This document shows positions 62,993 through 64,000 of a stretch of 64,000 bases of DNA, piece by piece. The stretch covers positions 184,843-248,842 of the forward strand of contig QAOA01003630.1 in the NCBI GenBank assembly GCA_003255065.1, given 5' to 3'. The translations under genes were made by a program, and so were the position numbers. Below the pieces are notes generated by a model. The model searched no databases. It worked only from the letters and a program-made list of their open reading frames with translations, and was not told where the DNA came from. This stretch comes from Cercis canadensis (Eukaryota > Streptophyta > Magnoliopsida > Fabales > Fabaceae). Numbering within the stretch: position 1 is the first letter of the stretch; each line of letters begins with the position of its first letter.

Positions 62993-63307
62993 GAGGTTTT
63001 AATATTTAAGAAATTTAGTTTTGTATGACAACTTATTTTTTGAAGGAGTTTTATAAAAATCTTAAACTCAATATTGATTTACTCTAGAACTGCTTGAACC
63101 ATACCTCACTACATCGAAAAACTTACATTAGAACCACATAATGTGATGTNGAGGTTTTAATATTTAAGAAATTTAGTTTTGTATGACAACTTATTTTTTG
63201 AAGGACTTTTATAAAAATCTTCAACTCAATATTGATTTACTCTAGAACTGCTTGAACCATACCTCACTACATCGAAAAACATACATTAGAACCACATAAT
63301 GTGATGT
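62993..63307. repeat. 157-base direct repeat across a single N
   Basis: 62993-63149 is repeated at 63151-63307 with a few differences; the N at 63150 separates them. The right-hand contig matches unit 2 (52384 onward, offset 10767) better than the left-hand one does. Confidence 0.85.
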
Positions 63308-63506
63308 GCTCTCAAGGATAACATTTTAAGACAACTTAATTATATATTTGTTTTTATTTTAATTTTCTGATTATTTGTAGTATTCGAAATTGGACTAAGC
63401 TAACAACGCTTAGAGCTTTTTCTTAATTGGACTAAATTGTGTTAAATTGTTAATGGATTTAATTCTTAAATCCTAATTGAACAAAAATAAAAACGTGTAA
63501 ATTGTC

Positions 63507-63815
63507 ATGGAAGAGTATGGGAATGAAGAATCTTGTACAAACTACTTTACTATTGCTCCAATTGCAGGGTTTCATAGACCATTGGGGTTTTTGAGAAACA
63601 GTGAGATTGTTTTGGTAGACAAACATGGAGTAGTGGCATTATGTGATCCCCATACTCTAGACATTCATGACCTTGGATTTTAGGCTCAGCCATATCAATT
63701 ATTCCTTGCAATCTACAAGGAGAGCCTTGTTTCATTAAAGAGGAGATGACCACAAAATCAAGCAGGGGTATATTCCTTTGCTATATTTCCTCATTATAGA
63801 AATGGAAGGAAAACG
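63507..63815 (+). pseudogene. F-box C-terminal fragment, unit 3
   Basis: Equivalent of 52740-53045 (MEEYGNEESCTNYFTIAPIA …), with the same early TAG and only a few differences. By analogy with unit 2, a third full F-box gene is expected to the right of the window. Confidence 0.8.
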
Positions 63816-64000
63816 TATTAGTACAATTTGCAGTTGTCCACTGTATTTGAGACCACAATAATGAGAGCGTAATTGTGTTATTGATGCAAAAATTTCAGCA
63901 TATATAAGAGGTTCAATTCCATACTTTCAAAAAAGAGAGGAAATAACAAAAGAAAAGAACTTTCAAAGGGAAACTTAACTTCTTATAAATTTAAAAAGCC

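Larger units (their letters stand above)
37840..64000 (+). repeat. tandem array of about 9-10 kb units (Tim-like tail / F-box)
   Basis: Three units can be followed. Unit 1 begins inside intron 2 of the Tim-like gene (about 37840), unit 2 at about 46697 and unit 3 at about 56722. The word CTCATTTTCTGATGCCATTT marks each start. The order in each is Tim-like exons 3-4, antisense F-box pseudogene, two minus-strand 3' exons of an unknown gene, a 390-base repeat, then sense F-box sequence and a full F-box gene (unit 3 runs out of the window before it). Units differ by indels: a 965-base tandem duplication in unit 1, unit-specific 567 bases at 49910-50476 in unit 2, and about 1.4 kb at 59776-61207 in unit 3. 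Confidence 0.9.

Noticed and set aside
1..64000. tRNA, rRNA, CRISPR arrays or bacterial-type operons
   Set aside because: None seen; direct repeats are gene duplications, microsatellites or contig overlaps, and the genes are spliced eukaryotic ones.

Overview
This window is nuclear DNA from a eudicot plant, probably woody. The genes are spliced with GT/AG introns, the intergenic DNA is AT-rich and full of short inverted-repeat elements, and the families present (ankyrin-PGG membrane proteins, an AP2/ERF 'Soloist' factor, F-box proteins with an F-box-associated domain) are typical of angiosperms. The species cannot be fixed from the sequence. The assembly is draft quality: three long N gaps (15953-16952, 42172-42609, 53640-53892) and nine single-N joins, four of which are flanked by direct repeats that look like unmerged contig ends.

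Left part (1-12.7 kb): two copies of an unrecognised exon-like fragment with in-frame stops (about 206-589 and 2251-2634). These are followed by a tandem pair of four-exon ankyrin-repeat/PGG genes on the minus strand. Copy A (3445-6513) carries a one-base insertion in exon 1 that breaks the frame. Copy B (8808-12637) is intact (749 aa). Their 3' flanks are duplicated too.

Middle (12.7-35.4 kb): a long gene-poor stretch with MITEs, a tRNA-like SINE, a degenerate repeat cluster and microsatellites. It is followed by one complete six-exon gene (27726-32637, 229 aa) for an AP2-domain protein like Arabidopsis At4g13040. Its leader carries two short upstream ORFs. Its fourth intron holds a triplicated segment interrupted by a roughly 600-bp foldback element.

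Right part (35.4-64 kb): a complete four-exon Tim17/22/23-like membrane protein gene (35621-39180) is the founder of a tandem array with units of about 9-10 kb. Each unit holds (i) the last two Tim-like exons, (ii) an antisense F-box pseudogene, (iii) two minus-strand 3' exons of an unidentified gene, and (iv) a full-length F-box gene on the plus strand. Unit 1 is about 37840-46696, unit 2 about 46697-56721, and unit 3 about 56722 to beyond the window. The two complete F-box genes (44868-46112, 54891-56132) differ at very few positions. Part of unit 1 (42610-44755), bounded by gaps on both sides, appears to be an exact copy of unit 2, so some of the array may be allelic or redundant assembly.

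Nothing here forms an operon-like system. The coherent theme is tandem duplication and decay around F-box, ankyrin and Tim-like genes. I did not find a convincing new molecular system. The observations most worth checking are the orphan Tim-like exons behind intact F-box genes, the sense/antisense F-box arrangement, the unidentified minus-strand exon pair, and the two equal-length MITEs with shared termini.
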